Assembly: GCA_031277445.1 (NCBI GenBank)
Contig: JAITMH010000117.1
Location: 1-6,855 of the forward strand
DNA from: Burkholderiales bacterium
Lineage (GTDB): Bacteria; Pseudomonadota; Gammaproteobacteria; Burkholderiales; Casimicrobiaceae
Direction: 5' to 3'
DNA length: 6,855 nt
A model generated the notes under the pieces. It was not told the DNA's origin, searched no databases, and saw nothing but the letters and a program-made list of their open reading frames with translations. Positions within the stretch are counted from its first letter, which is position 1. Every line of letters starts with the position of its first letter. Both the position numbers and the translations under genes were made by a program. Shown piece after piece: positions 4,570 to 6,855 of this stretch.

Positions 4570-5223
4570 ATGGCAACAAGAAATTCAATGACGCCGACTC
4601 AACGCCGCCGGTTTTTCGAGCGGTTGGCGGCGGCTGATCCGCATCCGTCAACGGAACTCAGCTACAAAACGCCGTTTGAATTGCTGGTCGCTGTCGTGCT
4701 GTCGGCGCAGGCGACGGACAAGAGCGTTAACAAGGCGACGCCGCCGTTGTTCAAAGCAGCCAACACTCCGGCAAAGATGCGGGCGCTTGGCGAGGAAGGA
4801 TTGATCCCGTACATTCAGACGATTGGTTTGTTTCGCAGCAAGGCGCGGCACATTATCGGTTTGTGCGAACAGTTGTTGCGCGAGCATCGGGGCAGGGTGC
4901 CGTCGTCGCGTGAAGCGCTGGAAAAGTTGCCGGGCGTCGGTCGTAAAACCGCCAATGTTGTTTTGAACGTCGCTTTCGGCGAACCGACCATCGCGGTCGA
5001 TACGCATATTTTTCGCGTTGCTAACCGGACAGGGCTGGCGGCGGGCAAAAACGTGCTTGAGGTTGAGCAGGGGTTGCTGAAAAATGTGCCGGTGGCATTT
5101 CGCCAGCATGCGCACCACTGGCTGATTTTGCACGGGCGTTATGTGTGTGTGGCGCGGCGACCACGCTGCCCGGAATGTGTCGTTGGCGATTTATGCTTGT
5201 ATCCGGACAAAACCGTTGTGTGA
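4570..5223 (+). CDS. nth: Endonuclease III (DNA glycosylase/AP lyase)
   Basis: It removes oxidised pyrimidines from DNA and cleaves the resulting abasic site by beta-elimination, in the base excision pathway. At 217 residues it is close to the 211 of E. coli Nth and collinear with it. The N-terminal part has PHPSTEL and LLVAVVLSAQATDKSVNKAT. The helix-hairpin-helix is LPGVGRKTA (120-128) with catalytic lysine K126 (E. coli K120). The catalytic aspartate is D144 in IAVDTHIFRV (E. coli D138). The [4Fe-4S] loop is C193-x6-C200-x2-C203-x5-C209, exactly the family spacing. HHWLILHGRYVC precedes it. It follows rnfB by 232 bp of repeats, so co-transcription is possible but not shown. No strong terminator follows; GAAGGCCTTC (5237-5246) is a bare palindrome just after the stop. 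Confidence 0.98.
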   Translation: MATRNSMTPTQRRRFFERLAAADPHPSTELSYKTPFELLVAVVLSAQATDKSVNKATPPLFKAANTPAKMRALGEEGLIPYIQTIGLFRSKARHIIGLCEQLLREHRGRVPSSREALEKLPGVGRKTANVVLNVAFGEPTIAVDTHIFRVANRTGLAAGKNVLEVEQGLLKNVPVAFRQHAHHWLILHGRYVCVARRPRCPECVVGDLCLYPDKTVV

Positions 5224-5255
5224 TAGAGTGCCGTATGAAGGCCTTCTAAATTGTA

Positions 5256-5306
5256 AAGCGAAAGTAAACGGTCGTTAGCCAGCGTGACACATCCATACTT
5301 TCGCTT
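5256..5306. repeat. 11-bp inverted repeat between nth and the DUF3300 gene
   Basis: AAGCGAAAGTA (5256-5266) is perfectly inverted as TACTTTCGCTT (5296-5306) across 29 nt. Outside it AAATT (5248-5252) can pair with AATTT (5308-5312). Transcribed, it could form a long-loop hairpin ending nth transcription. As DNA it could be an operator for the gene starting at 5373. I cannot choose between these, and I see no clear sigma-70 promoter for the downstream gene. Confidence 0.5.
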
Positions 5307-5362
5307 AAATTTTGAACGCCTGAATTCTGACTATCATGAAATCATGCCTGACAACCTCAACG

Positions 5363-5368
5363 AGGAGG
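5363..5368 (+). promoter_or_regulatory. Ribosome binding site of the DUF3300 gene
   Basis: A consensus AGGAGG ends 4 nt before ATG 5373, a slightly short spacing. It is the strongest Shine-Dalgarno in the window and fixes the start. Confidence 0.8.
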
Positions 5369-5372
5369 GATC

Positions 5373-6855
5373 ATGAAAACACGGTTTTTTTTATCACAGT
5401 ACATTTCCACCGGATGCCGAAGCATGCTGCTCATTGCTGCGGCGGGTTTGCTTTCAATAGCGTCGCCCGCCCTGGCGCAAGGTGGCGCTTATTCGGAGGA
5501 GGCAAGCACTCCGATTTCGCAGGAAGCGCTTGATAATTTGCTGGCGCCGATTGCGTTGTATCCTGATGTATTGTTGGCGCAAGTATTGATGGCGGCGACG
5601 TACCCCTGGGAGGTCATCGAAGCGGCAGAATGGCAAGCGGAAAACGACGATCTGGAAGGGGAGGAGTTGCAGGACGAACTGGAATATTTCGACTGGGATC
5701 CGAGCGTCAAATCGCTGCTGACGGTGCCGTCGGTGTTGCAGTACATGAGTGAATCATCGCAGTGGATGCAAGACCTTGGCCGCGCCGTGGTGGAGGATCA
5801 GCCACGGGTGATGGCAGCGGTACAGATGTTGCGGCAGAAGGCATACGCTGCCGGCACATTAAAGAGTAACGAGAGGCAGGTGGTGCAGGTCAATAGGGGC
5901 ACCACGCGCAAAATCGAATACATCACGATTGCGCCGCCGGCAACGCAGGTGGTGTATGTGCCGGTGTACGATACTCGCGTGGTGTACGGCAACTGGTGGT
6001 GGCCGTCTCGACCGGTTTACTGGGGGCCGCCGGCTGGCGTGGTGTTCACTTCCGGATATTACTGGGGGCCTCGCCGCTATTCGTCGGTGGCGCTTTGGGG
6101 AAGTTTCAACTGGGGCGGCGGCTTGATTACGGTTAACGCGCCGGTTTACAGGAACTACTACCGCCATGCGCCGCCACGGGTGGGTCCGAACTACGGATGG
6201 CATCGGCCACCACCGCCGCGTGGTTACTACAACAGGCCGCCACCGCCGCGTCCGTATGCAGGGCGTTCGTCATCCAGGCCGTCCTACGGGTCGCCACGCG
6301 ATTCGAGATCACCGGGAAGGGATCGTCCACGCAGTGATTATTCGGGCAGGGATCGTCCACGCGGTGGCGCTTCGGGCGATGCTCGCCAAGCCGGCGCCCG
6401 CCAAACCGGCAGCCAGCGTGCCGGATCGGAAAGAGCGTCGGGTACGGATCGTTCACGCGGTGGCGCTTCGGGCGACGCTCGTCAAGCTGGCGCCCGCCAA
6501 ACGGGCGCTCAGCAGCTCAGGACGGAGACGCCGTCGGGTGCGGATCGTTCACGCGGTGGCGCTTCAGGTGATGCCCGTCAAATGGGCGGTCGGACAGCCA
6601 GAACGGAAGCGCCGTCAGGTGCGAGCGGTCAACGCGGCAGCGCTTCGGGCGATGCTCGTCAAACGGGCGGAAGGGCAGCCAGAACGGAAGCACCGTCAGG
6701 TGCGAGCGGTCAACGCGGCAGCGCTTCGGGTGATGCCCGTCAAACGGGTGGAAGGGCAGCCAGAACGGAAGCGCCGTCGGGTGCGAGCGGTCAACGCGGC
6801 AGCGCTTCGGGTGATGCCCGTCAAACGGGCGGAAGGGCAGCCAGAACGGAAGCAC
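5373..6855 (+). CDS. DUF3300-domain exported protein with repeat tail, 3' partial
   Basis: The frame is open for 494 codons to the right edge. Residues 1-35 are a signal peptide: positive start (MKTR), hydrophobic core MLLIAAAGLLSIA, and cleavage expected after SPALA before Q36, so the protein acts outside the cytoplasm. Residues about 45-260 match the DUF3300 family: EALDNLLAPIALYPDVLLAQ, ATYPWEVIEAAEW, DWDPSVKSLLTVPSVLQYM, APPATQVVYVPVYDTRVVYG, then a Trp/Tyr/Pro-rich stretch (NWWWP, YYWGP, NWGGGL). From about 263 it is Pro-rich (PPPPRGYYNRPPPPRPY), then a basic Gly/Ser/Ala/Arg tandem-repeat tail. E. coli YacH is, as I recall, a DUF3300 protein that also has a repetitive C-terminus; molecular function is unknown for the family. 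The start has a consensus ribosome site. Family call is confident; role unknown. Confidence 0.9.
   Translation, partial: MKTRFFLSQYISTGCRSMLLIAAAGLLSIASPALAQGGAYSEEASTPISQEALDNLLAPIALYPDVLLAQVLMAATYPWEVIEAAEWQAENDDLEGEELQDELEYFDWDPSVKSLLTVPSVLQYMSESSQWMQDLGRAVVEDQPRVMAAVQMLRQKAYAAGTLKSNERQVVQVNRGTTRKIEYITIAPPATQVVYVPVYDTRVVYGNWWWPSRPVYWGPPAGVVFTSGYYWGPRRYSSVALWGSFNWGGGLITVNAPVYRNYYRHAPPRVGPNYGWHRPPPPRGYYNRPPPPRPYAGRSSSRPSYGSPRDSRSPGRDRPRSDYSGRDRPRGGASGDARQAGARQTGSQRAGSERASGTDRSRGGASGDARQAGARQTGAQQLRTETPSGADRSRGGASGDARQMGGRTARTEAPSGASGQRGSASGDARQTGGRAARTEAPSGASGQRGSASGDARQTGGRAARTEAPSGASGQRGSASGDARQTGGRAARTEA
6342..6855 (+). repeat. In-frame tandem repeats in the DUF3300 tail (96-bp then 81-bp units)
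   Basis: Two 96-bp units (6342-6437, 6438-6533; 32 residues, core RGGASGDARQAGARQTG) are followed by 81-bp units of 27 residues at 6534, 6615, 6696 and 6777, the last cut by the window edge. A short 33-bp relative (SPGRDRPRSDY) precedes them at 6309-6341. The 81-bp consensus contains SGASGQRGSASGDARQ, then TGGRAARTEAP. Units become more uniform toward the right. All unit lengths are multiples of three, so copy changes keep the frame. The tail is predicted disordered and strongly basic. Confidence 0.95.

Noticed and set aside
6517..6855. Long minus-strand open frame across the DUF3300 tail repeats
   Set aside because: It is open only because the repeat unit is a multiple of three. Differences between units change its residues but are silent in the plus frame, and it has no start signals or known motifs.

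Overview
The window looks like a chromosomal segment of a betaproteobacterium. The best evidence is the RnfB: it is a soluble form with no N-terminal membrane helix, carries three [4Fe-4S] sites and a basic C-terminal tail, and sits directly upstream of nth, an arrangement I associate with betaproteobacteria. UvrC and endonuclease III are also of proteobacterial type, and the RNase P RNA is bacterial type A. Class is an inference from family knowledge; I cannot name a genus.

Layout. (1) Bases 1-660, minus strand: the 3' part of an open frame encoding a DUF6273-type domain (motif YWLRSPG ... VRPAFNLD ... SSVLFTS). It runs off the left edge and is cut at its 5' side by a GC-rich REP-like hairpin, so it is probably a truncated gene. 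The stretch between its two conserved motifs is made almost entirely of NNC/NNT codons, as expected of a variable region made by a diversity-generating retroelement. (2) 694-899: no gene, but dispersed-repeat modules from 788 onward. (3) 917-1274, minus: rnpB, with a consensus TATAAT promoter. (4) 1307-3166, plus: uvrC, divergent from rnpB with only 32 bp between them. (5) 3167-3680: a 514-bp gene-free spacer packed with short repeats and at least six hairpins. (6) 3681-4337, plus: rnfB, whose last codons and stop lie inside a heptad repeat. (7) 4338-4569: a second spacer with the same kinds of module in largely the same order. (8) 4570-5223, plus: nth. (9) 5373-6855, plus: an exported DUF3300 protein with a low-complexity tail built of 32- and 27-residue tandem repeats, running off the right edge.

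How the genes fit together. UvrC (nucleotide excision repair), RnfB (iron-sulfur electron carrier) and Nth (base excision repair) are three consecutive co-oriented iron-sulfur proteins. The cysteine ligands of all their clusters can be read in the sequence. A redox link between RnfB and the repair enzymes is an attractive but untested inference. rnpB is a housekeeping ribozyme. The DUF3300 protein appears to be an unrelated envelope protein.

The most unusual features are the possible hypervariable segment in the DUF6273 fragment, the parallel order of repeats in the two spacers flanking rnfB, a TTCGC-like core shared by hairpins with unrelated stems, and 81-bp tail repeats that differ only at synonymous third positions.
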